Numbered from the stretch's first letter, positions 1 through 6,266 are shown. The stretch: DNA of 6,843 nt from Gammaproteobacteria bacterium (GCA_030830595.1 JAURMS010000292.1:1-6843); one strand, 5' to 3'. Numbers and translations are program-made. Notes: generated by a model from the letters alone, not told the origin.

Positions 1-315
1 CTGGGTGAGCGATGGCTCGCCGGCCGGGCCAGTGAAGAGGATTGGTTGGCAGCCGGGCGCTGCGTGCGAAGGTTTCATGACGCGGGCGTGCGCCATGCCG
101 ACCTAAACGCCAACAACCTCATGGTCGACGGACTGGGGGGCGTGTGGCTGCTGGACCTCGACCGCGGCCGCTTGCCGGGACCGGGTCGGTGGCAGCGCAG
201 TGTGTTGCAGCGACTGGCCCGCTCCTTGCGTAAGCTGGCCGCTGACGAGCGTTCCTGGGAGGCACCCTGGAAGTTGTTCATGCGCGGCCATGGTGATGCG
301 GAGGCGTCACCGTGA
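1..315 (+). CDS. kdkA: 3-deoxy-D-manno-octulosonic acid (Kdo) kinase, C-terminal part
   Basis: This is the last 104 codons of a gene that enters from the left edge, with the reading frame open from base 1. The KdkA family uses ATP to phosphorylate Kdo at position 4 in the LPS inner core, on the cytoplasmic face of the inner membrane. Visible here is the kinase catalytic loop HADLNANN at residues 32-39 of the fragment, with the catalytic Asp at 34 and the metal-binding Asn at 39. Next is the DFG-equivalent LLDLDRG at 50-56, then a basic helical tail typical of the family's C-terminus (WQRS..RLARSLRKL). The N-lobe and nucleotide-binding Lys lie outside the window. The stop overlaps the waaA start (GTGA), which places both proteins in one LPS-core operon. 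A TTG at 46 could be mistaken for a start, but the frame is open upstream and the kinase fold needs that sequence. A generic LPS core kinase of the same superfamily is the alternative. Confidence 0.87.
   Translation: MGERWLAGRASEEDWLAAGRCVRRFHDAGVRHADLNANNLMVDGLGGVWLLDLDRGRLPGPGRWQRSVLQRLARSLRKLAADERSWEAPWKLFMRGHGDAEASP
300..304 (+). promoter_or_regulatory. Shine-Dalgarno site for waaA
   Basis: GGAGG lies inside the last codons of kdkA, seven bases before the GTG at 312. The strong match and good spacing support the GTG start of waaA and translational coupling with kdkA. Confidence 0.6.
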
Positions 316-1586
316 GTGCCCTCTACTCACTGTTCACCTATGCCACGGCACCGTGGGTGTTCGTGTACTTCCTGTGGAGGAGCCTGCGCGAGCCCGGCTA
401 TCGGCAGGCTCTGGCGGAGCGGATCGGGTTCGGCGTGGCGACGCCCACAGGAGGTGTGTGGGTGCATGCGGTGTCGGTCGGAGAAGTCCGGGCTGCCTTG
501 CCACTGCTGGAAGGTCTGCTCGCTCGTTATCCTGACAGGCCGCTGTTGCTCTCCACCGTGACCGCCGGCGGAAGATTGGTGGCGGAAAAGGCCTTGGCCG
601 GTCGCGCCACTATTTGCTACCTGCCGCTCGACATGCCCGGTGCCGTGAATCGTTTCCTCGATCGCCATCAGCCTGTTGCCGGTGTGATCATCGAAACGGA
701 GATCTGGCCCAACCTGTTCCGCGCCTGCGCCCGCCGCGGCATTCCCGTGATCATCGCCAATGCGCGGCTCTCCCCCCGTTCGGTGCGTGGCTATTGCCGG
801 CTGCGGCCACTGCTGCGCCGGGCCCTCGATGAGGTGGTGACGGTTGCCGCGCAAAGTGCCCCGGACGCGGACAGGTTCATGGCCATCGGTGTGCCGCCCT
901 CAAGGACCCACGTCGTCGGTAACCTCAAGTTCGACATCGACATCGATGCGGGACTGGTCCGGGCGGGTGGAGAGTGGCGGGCTGAGCAGGCCCCAGGGAG
1001 GCCAGTCTGGGTAGCCGGCAGCACCCATCAGGGTGAGGAACAGCATGTACTGGATGCCCATCGCATCCTGCTGCGAACCCATCCCGATGCACTGCTGGTC
1101 CTGGTCCCACGGCACCCGGCCCGCTTCGACGAGGTGGCTGAGATGCTGGCCGCGCAAGGCTGGCGCTGGGCGCGCAGGTCCGTCCGGGATGCCGAGGCGG
1201 TAGGCAGGGAGGTGTTGCTCGTTGACACGCTCGGGGAACTGCTGATGTTTTATGCGGGCGCTGACCTCGCTTTCGTCGGGGGCAGCCTGGTTCCCATCGG
1301 TGGGCACAACCTTCTGGAGCCGGTTGCGGTGGGCCGTCCCACTCTGACAGGCCCCTACAACTCGAACTCTGCGGGGGTCCATGCTGATTTGCTCAGGGCG
1401 GGAGGACTGGTCAGCGTTCAGGATGGTCGTGCGCTGGGGGACATGCTCGTGCAGTTGTTCGGCGATTCCGCCGAGCGGGATCAGTTGACCACGGCCGGCA
1501 CGCGGGTCCTCGATGGCAATCGTGGGACGGTCGATCGCCTGCTGGCTCTGCTGCAACCCCTTGTCGCTACACAGAATGCGAGCTAA
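312..1586 (+). CDS. waaA: 3-deoxy-D-manno-octulosonic acid (Kdo) transferase
   Basis: WaaA (KdtA) moves Kdo from CMP-Kdo to the lipid A precursor at the inner face of the inner membrane, the first step of LPS core assembly. The 424-residue product is the usual length for this GT30 enzyme. It has a hydrophobic N-terminal anchor (about 5-22), HAVSVGE at 52-58 whose Glu58 corresponds to the proposed catalytic base, and ETEIWPN at 128-134. Further on are IANARLSPRS at 148-157, GNLKFD at 203-208, STHQGEE at 237-243, LVPRHPARF at 264-272 and the donor-site segment FVGGSLVPIGGHNLLEP at 321-337. The GTG start overlaps the kdkA stop by 4 bp and has a good GGAGG site upstream. Species carrying KdkA (for example Haemophilus and Vibrio) generally have a WaaA that adds one Kdo, later phosphorylated, so the same is inferred here. 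The number of Kdo residues added cannot be read from the sequence. Confidence 0.97.
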   Translation: MSALYSLFTYATAPWVFVYFLWRSLREPGYRQALAERIGFGVATPTGGVWVHAVSVGEVRAALPLLEGLLARYPDRPLLLSTVTAGGRLVAEKALAGRATICYLPLDMPGAVNRFLDRHQPVAGVIIETEIWPNLFRACARRGIPVIIANARLSPRSVRGYCRLRPLLRRALDEVVTVAAQSAPDADRFMAIGVPPSRTHVVGNLKFDIDIDAGLVRAGGEWRAEQAPGRPVWVAGSTHQGEEQHVLDAHRILLRTHPDALLVLVPRHPARFDEVAEMLAAQGWRWARRSVRDAEAVGREVLLVDTLGELLMFYAGADLAFVGGSLVPIGGHNLLEPVAVGRPTLTGPYNSNSAGVHADLLRAGGLVSVQDGRALGDMLVQLFGDSAERDQLTTAGTRVLDGNRGTVDRLLALLQPLVATQNAS

Positions 1587-1625
1587 CAGCTTGTTTTATT
1601 CAGGAAAATCGGCAATCCTCAGGGT
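1587..1625 (+). other. 39-bp AT-richer intergenic gap between waaA and the DUF882 gene
   Basis: This is the longest untranslated stretch in the window. It has about 44% G+C by hand count, against clearly higher values around it. It contains a TTGTTT at 1591-1596, but there is no convincing -10 hexamer at proper spacing before the next start codon and no hairpin with a T-run. It could hold a weak promoter or simply be spacer. An AGGAAAA at 1602-1608 is too far from the ATG at 1626 to act as its ribosome site. Confidence 0.3.
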
Positions 1626-2204
1626 ATGGGACGGTATCGTACTTTGAGCCCTGCAAACTGGCAGCGGCGCGCCGTGTTGTCAGGTCTTGCAGGGGCTGCA
1701 GCGTCGCTGTTGCTTGCGCCCGCTGGTCGCGCACTGGGCTCCGTGGTCGAGTCGCCTGCGAGGAGGCTCAGCCTCCTGCATACGCACACCTCTGAGTCGC
1801 TCGACGTGGCCTTTTTTGACGGTGCGGCCTACTGCCCGGATGCGCTCTCCACCCTGGACGGTTTCCTGAGGGACTTCCGCACTGGCGAGGCCACCCGCAT
1901 GGATCGACGCCTGTTCGACGGCCTGCACGCGCTCACGACCCTGGCGGATCACGCTGCTCCGTTCGAGGTCATCTCTGCCTACCGGTCGCCTGCGACCAAC
2001 CAGATGTTGGCTGGCCGCTCCACGGGGGTGGCGCGCCGCAGCCTCCACATGGAGGGCAGCGCCATCGATGTCCGCCTGTCTGGTTATCCCACCCGTAAAT
2101 TGTTCGATCATGCAAGGCAACTGGGCCTGGGCGGTGTCGGCCTGTACCTGAAGTCTGATTTCATTCATCTAGACACCGGTCGCGTTCGCTTCTGGACGGG
2201 CTGA
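1626..2204 (+). CDS. DUF882 / MepK-like (YcbK family) murein peptidase with Tat-type signal
   Basis: This product closely resembles E. coli YcbK/MepK, a zinc-dependent murein endopeptidase of the M15-like fold that cuts peptide cross-links in periplasmic peptidoglycan. The 192-residue protein begins with a Tat-like signal: twin arginines at 14-15, a hydrophobic stretch at 17-31 and an A-G-R-A type cleavage region near 33-37. The mature part shows the family segments LHTHTSESLDVAFFDG (51-66), LRDFRTGE (81-88) and ISAYRSP (116-122). The metal site is SLHMEGSAID at 139-148, with presumed zinc ligands His141 and Asp148, and a third His181 in DFIHLDTGR. All expected ligands are present, so it should be active. 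The ATG at 1626 is the first start after the in-frame TAA of waaA but lacks a well-placed Shine-Dalgarno; a TTG at 1644 would still keep the twin arginines. The 23 bp before the next gene suggest co-transcription. Confidence 0.88.
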   Translation: MGRYRTLSPANWQRRAVLSGLAGAAASLLLAPAGRALGSVVESPARRLSLLHTHTSESLDVAFFDGAAYCPDALSTLDGFLRDFRTGEATRMDRRLFDGLHALTTLADHAAPFEVISAYRSPATNQMLAGRSTGVARRSLHMEGSAIDVRLSGYPTRKLFDHARQLGLGGVGLYLKSDFIHLDTGRVRFWTG

Positions 2205-2227
2205 CTCATCTCACCCGCGGTCCTGCG

Positions 2228-2626
2228 GTGAAGTGGCCTTGGCTGGTTCCGTGGGTCATCCTGTTGGCGGCTTGCGCACGCGAGCCTGCGGAGGGTCCGG
2301 ACCGGGGCCGGGCGGTCTACGCTACCCATTGCGCGGCCTGTCACCAGGGCCAGGGCCAGGGCCTTGGGGACGTGCAGCCGGCGCTGGCTGGTTCCGTGAC
2401 TGTCAACGGCGATCCCGGTGCCCTGGTCGCCTGGGTGATGTACGGTGACCGGCCCTCGACCCTGCAGAAGCGAAGGGGCCTGGCCGTGATGCCGCAGTTC
2501 TTCTGGCTTGCCGACGAGGATCTCGCGGCGGTGCTGACATACACCCGGCAATCCTTTGGCAACGCCGCCGAGGCAATCGAACCTACCCTGGTGACCGGGG
2601 TTCGGGAGGACCGAGGCCGTCCGTGA
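2228..2626 (+). CDS. Small class I cytochrome c, probable lipoprotein
   Basis: The 132-residue product is a single-haem c-type cytochrome, an electron carrier on the periplasmic side of the membrane. A short hydrophobic signal ends in a lipobox (Leu13-Ala14-Ala15-Cys16), so the mature protein is probably lipid-anchored, although the signal is short for lipoprotein processing. The haem-binding CAACH is at 35-39, after the usual GRAVYATHC approach. The distal axial ligand is probably Met88 in VMPQFF, followed by a C-terminal helix (LADEDLAAVLTYTRQSFGN) typical of cytochrome c folds. Directly after the haem motif is a short QGQGQG run coded by three copies of a 6-bp unit. The GTG start at 2228 is the only sensible one giving a signal peptide; its Shine-Dalgarno is weak. 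The gene overlaps the next by 4 bp. Redox partners are not visible: no oxidase, dehydrogenase or cytochrome maturation gene lies nearby. Confidence 0.87.
   Translation: MKWPWLVPWVILLAACAREPAEGPDRGRAVYATHCAACHQGQGQGLGDVQPALAGSVTVNGDPGALVAWVMYGDRPSTLQKRRGLAVMPQFFWLADEDLAAVLTYTRQSFGNAAEAIEPTLVTGVREDRGRP
2345..2362 (+). repeat. Three tandem copies of CAGGGC inside the cytochrome gene
   Basis: A perfect 6-bp unit repeated three times codes for Gln-Gly three times just after the CAACH haem motif. It is in frame, so copy-number change would lengthen or shorten a loop by two residues without breaking the gene. Confidence 0.6.
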
Positions 2627-3321
2627 TACCGACCGTGGTGATCCTCGATCACGTCGCGGGCGCGCGCGAGGCGCGCGGCCTGGTGGTGGTGATCGACGTG
2701 TTCCGTGCTTTCACGGTCGCCTGCCACGTGGTGGCGGCCGGCGCCGCACGCCTTCATCCACTCACCGATCCGCGACGGGCCCTGGCCCTTTGCGTGGAGC
2801 ATGCAGGCTGGCTCGCCATTGGCGAGCGTCATGGGCGCCGGTTGCCCGGTTTTGATTTTGGCAATTCGCCGAGCGAAATCTGCGGTGCCGACCTGCATGG
2901 CCGAACCGTCGTGCACACCACCCATGCAGGCACCGAGGGCCTGATGCATGCGGGCCTGGCTGACGAAGTGCTGACCGGCAGCCTGGTGAATGCCGCGGCC
3001 ATCTGCCGCTACATCCGCCGCCGACAACCGAGCCAGGTGTCCCTGGTCAGGATGGGGCAGGAGGCGCGTGAGCGCTGTGCGGAGGACGACCTCTGTGCCG
3101 ACATCATTGCCGCCAGGCTGGCCGGAAATTCTCTGGACGCGGCTGCCCTCGCTGCGGAGTTGCGCTACGCGCCCTCGGCATGTCGCTTCCTCGATCCGGA
3201 GGCAGACTGGGCGCCGGAGGCCGACCTCGGTTACTGTATCGAGGTGGACCGCTTCGATTTCGTCCTGAGGCTTGAGGATCGCGACGGCGAGTTGCCGTGG
3301 TTGGCGCGGATCGACGTTTAA
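2623..3321 (+). CDS. ComB family protein (2-phosphosulfolactate phosphatase-like)
   Basis: The 232-residue product matches the ComB family, whose founding archaeal member removes phosphate from 2-phosphosulfolactate (EC 3.1.3.71) in coenzyme M synthesis and needs Mg2+. Family motifs appear in order: VVVIDVFRAFT at 21-31, GERHGRRLPGFDFGNSP at 67-83, VHTTHAGTEGL at 97-107 (commonly TTNGT in relatives), NAAA at 123-126 and EDDLCADII at 154-162. Acidic residues at 25, 68, 78 and 154-155 are candidates for metal binding. Length is normal and nothing looks broken. Bacillus has a ComB homologue linked to spore sulfolactate, but no ComA or other sulfolactate gene is seen here, so the real substrate is unknown. 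The GTG start overlaps the cytochrome stop by 4 bp, with GGGAGGA at 2604-2610, a somewhat long 12 bases upstream. The family assignment is firm; the exact reaction is not. Confidence 0.85.
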   Translation: MIPTVVILDHVAGAREARGLVVVIDVFRAFTVACHVVAAGAARLHPLTDPRRALALCVEHAGWLAIGERHGRRLPGFDFGNSPSEICGADLHGRTVVHTTHAGTEGLMHAGLADEVLTGSLVNAAAICRYIRRRQPSQVSLVRMGQEARERCAEDDLCADIIAARLAGNSLDAAALAAELRYAPSACRFLDPEADWAPEADLGYCIEVDRFDFVLRLEDRDGELPWLARIDV

Positions 3322-3326
3322 GGTGA
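3320..3326 (+). promoter_or_regulatory. Shine-Dalgarno site for the HAD gene, overlapping the ComB stop
   Basis: AAGGTGA begins within the TAA stop of the ComB-like gene and ends four bases before the GTG at 3331. It supports that start and close translational linkage of the two genes. Confidence 0.5.
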
Positions 3327-3330
3327 CCTC

Positions 3331-3933
3331 GTGAGCACGGTCGACACCATCGTATTTGACGTTGGACGGGTGCTGGTGAAACTGGACTTCAGTCGCCTGC
3401 TGGGCTTCTTTGCCGCCCACGGCGTGCCACTCGACAACCCGGACCTGCTGATGCGCCGCATCGGGCTGCGCGAATATGAGAGCGGTGACTTCGGCGGGGA
3501 GGAGTTACTGCGGCGGATCGCCCTCCAGGGTGACGGCAGCATGCCTCAGGCCCTGCTCAGGGAACACTGGCTGGGTGTGCTCGCGCCGGAACCGGCGATG
3601 CTGGAACTCGCCCGGGCCTTGGCTGAGACCCATCGGGTGTTCCTCCTGTCCAACATCGGTGACCTGCATTGGGATCATCTCGACGAGACGATCGGCTTGT
3701 CCCGGATCGGCCATGGTGCGCTGCCTTCCTATCGGGCCGGTGCCTGCAAGCCTGATGAGGCCATTTACCGGCGTGCCGAGCAGGAGTTCGCCCTCGAGCC
3801 GGCGCGGACCGTGTTCATCGATGACCTCGAGGTCAACGTGGAGACCGCCCTGCGCCGTGGCTGGCGGGGGATCGTGCATGAGGATCGCGAAGGGACCCTG
3901 ACTGCGCTGCGCGAACTGGGCTTGCCGGCGTGA
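3331..3933 (+). CDS. HAD-superfamily phosphatase, YihX-like
   Basis: This is a soluble, cytoplasmic HAD hydrolase of 200 residues with the small helical cap of the YihX-type subgroup (E. coli YihX acts on alpha-D-glucose 1-phosphate). Motif I is IVFDVGRVLV at 7-16, with the nucleophile Asp10. The second Asp of the usual DxD is Gly12, as in YihX-type proteins (DLGN), and Arg13 replaces the more common Gly or Asn. Motif II is LLSNIGD at 105-111 (Ser107), motif III is Lys140 in ACKPDEAIY, and motif IV is FIDDLEVNV at 162-170 (Asp164, Asp165). The cap lies between about 17 and 95. The core set suggests a working phosphatase on a small phosphorylated metabolite, but the substrate is not predictable. 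GTG start with a clear ribosome site; its stop overlaps the next gene by 4 bp. It is not KdsC, which has no cap. Confidence 0.88.
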   Translation: MSTVDTIVFDVGRVLVKLDFSRLLGFFAAHGVPLDNPDLLMRRIGLREYESGDFGGEELLRRIALQGDGSMPQALLREHWLGVLAPEPAMLELARALAETHRVFLLSNIGDLHWDHLDETIGLSRIGHGALPSYRAGACKPDEAIYRRAEQEFALEPARTVFIDDLEVNVETALRRGWRGIVHEDREGTLTALRELGLPA

Positions 3934-4373
3934 CGGCCATCCATCGTCGGGTCGAGCGCCTGCGCCGGGGTGAGGACCCGACCCTGGTAGCGCGCCTGGC
4001 CTCGGGTTGGGCCGTGATGGGCGAGGTCCAGGTCCGCGAGGGTTACTGCCTGCTGCTGCCGGATCCGGTGGTGCCTCACCTCAATGCCCTGCGTCCGCCG
4101 GAGCGTGCCAAGTTCCTCGCCGACATGACTGACCTGGGTGATGCCATCCTGGTGGCGACGGGTGCGGATCGGGTCAACTACGCGATGTTCGGCAACCTCG
4201 AGCCTGCCCTGCACGCCCACCTGTTCCCCCGCTGGGTCAGCGAATCGGAGGCCGAGCGCAGCCTGCAGCCGTGGGCCCTGGATTGGGACTCGGCCGCGAG
4301 CTTCGAACCCGGCCGGCATGCCGACCTCATCCATCGCCTGCGCGCCACCCTCTCGGGGCAGGTCCGGACATGA
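3930..4373 (+). CDS. HIT-family protein, Ap4A hydrolase-like
   Basis: The 147-residue product is a histidine-triad protein. These bind nucleotides and hydrolyse or transfer nucleoside monophosphates, with the middle His of the triad as nucleophile. The N-terminal half carries GYCLLLPDPVVPHLNAL (38-53), the strand-loop common to diadenosine-polyphosphate hydrolase-like members. It is followed by RVNYAMFGN (81-89) and the triad segment ALHAHLFPRW (93-102). Here His95 and His97 fill the second and third triad positions, while the first is Ala93. Several HIT subfamilies have a non-His residue there, so activity is still possible. Start is GTG within the HAD stop (GTGA); the stop overlaps the next ATG (ATGA). 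No strong ribosome site is seen, so it probably relies on coupling. Placement behind a phosphatase suggests nucleotide or sugar-phosphate housekeeping, but this is inference. Confidence 0.85.
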   Translation: MTAIHRRVERLRRGEDPTLVARLASGWAVMGEVQVREGYCLLLPDPVVPHLNALRPPERAKFLADMTDLGDAILVATGADRVNYAMFGNLEPALHAHLFPRWVSESEAERSLQPWALDWDSAASFEPGRHADLIHRLRATLSGQVRT

Positions 4374-5431
4374 GGCGCTGGCTCGCGGGTGCCTGTATCG
4401 GGCTCCTGACGCTGGTGGCCCTGCTGCTCGCCTGGCCGGGTCCGATCGACCCCGTGGCCTGGGAGCCGGAGCCAGATCGCGGACTGGTGGACGGTTTCGC
4501 CGCGCCGCTCGGCATGGATCAGGCTCGCCGGATCGAGGTCGGCGAGGCCCCGGAGGACGTGGCCCTAGGCCCCGACGGGGCCCTGTACACGGGCCTCCTC
4601 GACGGACGCATCATGCGTTTCGGTCCCGACGGCGAGCAGCGGACGCTGTTCGCCAACACACGCGGCCGGCCGCTGGGCATGCAGTTTGACGCTGAGGGCC
4701 GGCTGATCGTGGCCGATGCCGCCCGAGGCCTGCTGGCAGTGAGCGCCGACGGCTCGATCGAGGTGCTGGTCGACAGCCATGACGGTCAGCGCCTTGGACT
4801 GATCGATGACCTCGACATTGCGGAGGACGGCACCATCTGGTTCTCCAGTGCGACCCAGCGCTTTCCGCTGGGCAACTATCTGCTGGACTTTCTGGAGGGG
4901 CGACCGACCGGCATGCTGCTGGCGCACGATCCCGAGACCGGGCACACGCGAGTGGCACTCGATGGACTGCGTTTTGCCAACGGCGTGGCCCTGGGTCCGG
5001 AAGACGCTTATGTGCTGGTGACCGAGACGCCGGCCGCCCGCATCACCCGACTCTGGATTGCGGGACCCCGGGCAGGGGAGCGGGACACCTTCATTACCGG
5101 CTTGCCCGGCCTGCCGGACAACCTGTCCTTCGATGGCCGCGACCGGTTCTGGGTTGCGCTGCCGGCCACCCGCGTGGCGGCGATCGATCGATTGGCGCCT
5201 CATCCGCGCCTGCGTAAGCTCCTCGCCATGGTGCCAAAGGGCTGGCTGTCGCTGGCCCCTCCGCCACTCGCCTGGGTGGCGGCCATCGACCTGGATGGTC
5301 GTGTGGTGGCCTCCTACCGCGACGCCTCCGGGCGCTTCTCCATGGTCACCAGCGCCAATGATCACTCGGGCACGCTCTACCTCGGCAGTATCGGTGAGAC
5401 GGCGGTGCTGGCGCTGCCGCTGCAGCCCTGA
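4370..5431 (+). CDS. Membrane-anchored beta-propeller of the strictosidine synthase / APMAP (SMP-30-like) family
   Basis: The 353-residue product has an N-terminal basic pair then one hydrophobic segment (about 5-22), probably an uncleaved anchor with the rest in the periplasm. The body is a six-bladed propeller of the strictosidine synthase-like/SMP-30 superfamily. Hallmarks are GEAPEDVALGPDGALYTGLLDGRI split over 58-81, GRPLGMQFD (99-107), LIVADAARGLL (112-122), IDDLDIAEDGTIWFSS (145-160), ANGVALGPE (203-211) and GLPGLPDNLSFD (244-255). Glu62, Asp147, Asn204 and Asp250/Asn251 sit where family members bind a central Ca2+. Animal APMAP has arylesterase activity and other superfamily members are lactonases; plant strictosidine synthase activity is not implied. 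The ATG at 4370 inside the HIT stop is preferred because it starts right at the anchor; a longer in-frame start at 4271 lies wholly within the HIT gene and gives an unlikely N-terminus. The substrate is unknown. Confidence 0.87.
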   Translation: MRRWLAGACIGLLTLVALLLAWPGPIDPVAWEPEPDRGLVDGFAAPLGMDQARRIEVGEAPEDVALGPDGALYTGLLDGRIMRFGPDGEQRTLFANTRGRPLGMQFDAEGRLIVADAARGLLAVSADGSIEVLVDSHDGQRLGLIDDLDIAEDGTIWFSSATQRFPLGNYLLDFLEGRPTGMLLAHDPETGHTRVALDGLRFANGVALGPEDAYVLVTETPAARITRLWIAGPRAGERDTFITGLPGLPDNLSFDGRDRFWVALPATRVAAIDRLAPHPRLRKLLAMVPKGWLSLAPPPLAWVAAIDLDGRVVASYRDASGRFSMVTSANDHSGTLYLGSIGETAVLALPLQP

Positions 5432-5432
5432 G

Positions 5433-6266
5433 ATGGCGATGTTCCGCCGCAATCCGGACAATCGTTTCATCGGCCCCCTGGATCGCTGGCGGGCGGCCCG
5501 TCACGCCCGCGCCTGTGCCGCGGACTTTGCCCAGGTCGAGGTCTATTGCCAGTTCATCGGCTTTCCCTACAGCGGGCATACGCTGATCGGCTCATTGCTG
5601 AACTCGCATCCCGACGTGGTGATTGCCCACGAAGCGGATGCCTTGGCCAGGGTGGCCGCAGGAGCCACCCGGGACCAGCTCTTCGAGTCCCTGCTGCGGG
5701 CGGAGTGGCACTTTGCCGCGGGCGGTTTCCATTGGTGGGGCTACGATTATTCCGTCCCCGGACAATGGCAGGGCCGCTACCGCCGGTTACGGGCCATTGG
5801 CGACAAGAAGGGCGGCCGCAGCGCTCGCCGACTCGACCAGGACCCGGGCCTGCTGGAACGACTTCGTGAGCGCGTGGCCGTGCCGGTCAGGCTCATCATC
5901 AATACCCGAAATCCCTGGGACAACCTTGCCAGGATCGCCCGGCGCAAGCGCCTGCCGCTGGATTCGGCGCTGGAGTGGTATGCCTCCTTTGCCCGCGGCG
6001 TGGCGCTCGCCATGGAGCAGGCCGAGCCGGGCGAGGTCCTGCTGTTCGAGCATGAGCAGTTCATTGCCGAGCCCTCGGTCTGGCTGGAGAGAATGGCCGT
6101 GCACCTCGGCCTGGTGGTCGAGCCCGACTGGCTGGAGGCAGCCGCCAGCCGGGTGTTCGCCTCGCCGAGGCAGGCTCGTCAGGAACTGGATTGGGAACCT
6201 GCCTTGGAGCAGCGCCTGCGCGAGCTGATTGCCGGCTATCCCTTCCTGGCCGGGTATGATCGATGA
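5433..6266 (+). CDS. PAPS-dependent sulfotransferase-like protein
   Basis: The 277-residue product resembles bacterial sulfotransferases, which move a sulfonyl group from PAPS to a hydroxyl of a glycan or other acceptor. The 5'-phosphosulfate loop is GFPYSGHTLIGSLLNSHPDV at 43-62, close to the GFPRSGHS form I recall for a bacterial subgroup but with Tyr46 in place of the basic residue. IAHEADAL follows at 64-71 and IGDKKGGRSARRL at 122-134, another element of that subgroup. The 3'-phosphate segment is LIINTRNPWDNLARI at 154-168 (Arg159), where the Ser expected about eight residues after Arg is not seen (Arg167). WYASFARG at 182-189 and the EVLLFEHEQFIAEP region at 201-214 fit the C-terminal fold. 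No signal or membrane segment is seen, so it is cytoplasmic. ATG 5433 lies one base after the previous stop; ATG 5439 is an alternative. A longer frame from 5058 is only a shadow of the propeller gene. Confidence 0.82.
   Translation: MAMFRRNPDNRFIGPLDRWRAARHARACAADFAQVEVYCQFIGFPYSGHTLIGSLLNSHPDVVIAHEADALARVAAGATRDQLFESLLRAEWHFAAGGFHWWGYDYSVPGQWQGRYRRLRAIGDKKGGRSARRLDQDPGLLERLRERVAVPVRLIINTRNPWDNLARIARRKRLPLDSALEWYASFARGVALAMEQAEPGEVLLFEHEQFIAEPSVWLERMAVHLGLVVEPDWLEAAASRVFASPRQARQELDWEPALEQRLRELIAGYPFLAGYDR

Noticed and set aside
1591..1625. Possible sigma-70 promoter before the DUF882 gene
   Set aside because: TTGTTT is present, but the spaced -10 would be AATCCT, a poor match that also puts the transcript start almost on the start codon.
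2341..3420. 359-codon open frame on the minus strand across the cytochrome, ComB-like and HAD genes
   Set aside because: It lies antisense to three genes with clear family motifs, its translation shows no recognisable domain, and GC-rich DNA often leaves such antisense frames open.
4271..4369. Longer N-terminus for the propeller protein
   Set aside because: It would sit entirely inside the HIT gene and place a Pro/Arg-rich stretch before the membrane anchor; the ATG at 4370 fits the coupling pattern.
5181..5191. GATC/CGATCG palindrome cluster
   Set aside because: Short, within a coding region, and expected by chance in GC-rich DNA.
5058..5432. Longer N-terminus for the sulfotransferase
   Set aside because: The extra 125 codons are an out-of-frame reading of the propeller gene, rich in Arg, Trp, Pro and Ser and without domain features.
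4565..5470. 301-codon minus-strand open frame opposite the propeller gene
   Set aside because: Antisense shadow of a well-supported coding region; low-complexity Arg/Gln/Gly/His-rich translation with no motif.
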